Shown: positions 14,151-14,350 of the stretch, one piece after another | How the letters are laid out: each line of letters starts with the position of its first letter | How positions within the stretch are numbered: the first letter of the stretch is position 1 | DNA from: Oscillibacter sp. | Lineage (GTDB): Bacteria > Bacillota > Clostridia > Oscillospirales > Oscillospiraceae | Direction of reading: 5' to 3' | Length of the DNA: 14,350 nucleotides | Assembly: GCA_017447005.1 (NCBI GenBank) | Contig: JAFSOM010000284.1 | Span: forward strand, 1 to 14,350 | Translations under genes and position numbers: made by a program | The notes under the pieces: generated by a model | What the model was told of the DNA's origin: nothing | The model's database searches: none | The model's input: only the letters and a program-made list of their open reading frames with translations

Positions 14151-14186
14151 ATCCGGCGCTGCGCGCCACCTTCCCCCGTTCCGGGC
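14150..14186 (+). repeat. Two-hairpin repeat, copy A (second hairpin truncated)
   Basis: The first stem-loop is GGCGC-TGC-GCGCC (14155-14167), then A, then CCTTCCCCCG-TTC-CGGG, after which the match to the family ends. The first 29 bases match copy B (14217-14245) at 26 positions. Confidence 0.75.
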
Positions 14187-14216
14187 ATAGGCGTTAAGTT
14201 AAGAGAGAAAGACCCC

Positions 14217-14260
14217 CACCCGGCGCTACGCGCCACCCTCCCCCGTGCGCGGGGGAGGGA
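14217..14260 (+). repeat. Two-hairpin repeat, copy B (complete)
   Basis: The first stem-loop is GGCGC-TAC-GCGCC (14222-14234), then A, then a 10-bp stem CCCTCCCCCG-TGCG-CGGGGGAGGG (14236-14259). ATTTT follows, so the second stem could act as a weak terminator on the plus strand. Confidence 0.8.
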
Positions 14261-14305
14261 TTTTGTCGCAACCCTGCAAGGCTTTCAGAGATTACGTCAT
14301 GAGGT

Positions 14306-14350
14306 TTCTTCCTTCCCCCGGAACGGGGGAAGGTGTCACGCAGTGACGGA
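14306..14350 (-). repeat. Two-hairpin repeat, copy C (inverted, at window edge)
   Basis: Read on the minus strand: TCCG, GTCAC-TGC-GTGAC as first stem (with overlap of the G), then A, then CCTTCCCCCG-TTC-CGGGGGAAGG, then AAGAAACC. It is opposite in direction to copies A and B and may extend past the window. Stem bases differ from A and B in compensating pairs. Confidence 0.78.

Noticed and set aside
14093..14350. CRISPR array
   Set aside because: The 27-bp copies are directly adjacent with no unique spacers, and the hairpin repeats are in mixed orientation; no cas genes are present.

Overview
The window looks like chromosome from a GC-rich Gram-positive bacterium of the Clostridia (Bacillota); an Oscillospirales-like relative is my best guess. 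This is inferred from the ScpA/ScpB condensin pair next to a site-2 protease, a lipobox-type sugar-binding lipoprotein, strong AAGGAGG ribosome binding sites, the Arg/Lys-rich S21 protein, and intergenic GC-rich hairpin repeats. No phage, IS element, CRISPR array, tRNA or rRNA was seen.

Layout. Left block (minus strand, 1-2133): a consensus-like promoter at 2105-2133 drives a site-2 (M50) protease, scpA and scpB; scpB runs off the left edge. A 0.67 kb divergent gap (2067-2732) holds a 23-bp tandem repeat and an AT-rich stretch. Sugar-transport block (plus strand, 2733-6209): a lipoprotein solute-binding protein, a gap with a 31-bp tandem repeat and a strong hairpin, two CUT1-type permeases, then a rho-independent terminator. 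There is no ATPase and no regulator, so a shared MsmX-like ATPase is expected. Housekeeping block (minus strand, 6208-13917): a methyl-accepting chemotaxis protein, a Cof-type HAD phosphatase, leuS, rpsU and typA. The chemotaxis gene, rpsU and typA each have their own promoter with 17-bp spacing; the HAD gene and leuS are probably cotranscribed. The right end (14093-14350) is repeat DNA.

The genes themselves are mostly ordinary housekeeping functions. The unusual content lies between them. (1) A two-hairpin repeat family at 14150-14350 has compensatory base changes in both stems, so the structure appears to be conserved. (2) Short tandem or direct repeats with periods of 23, 23, 27, 30 and 31 bp occur in five intergenic places, two of them duplicating the stop-codon end of a gene (scpA, leuS). 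(3) The solute-binding protein carries an EF-hand-like calcium loop. (4) The rpsU promoter is perfect consensus and overlaps two inverted repeats with equal spacing. (5) A 13-bp stem hairpin separates the binding protein from its permeases and probably sets their expression ratio.

All calls come from reading the sequence; no database search was possible.
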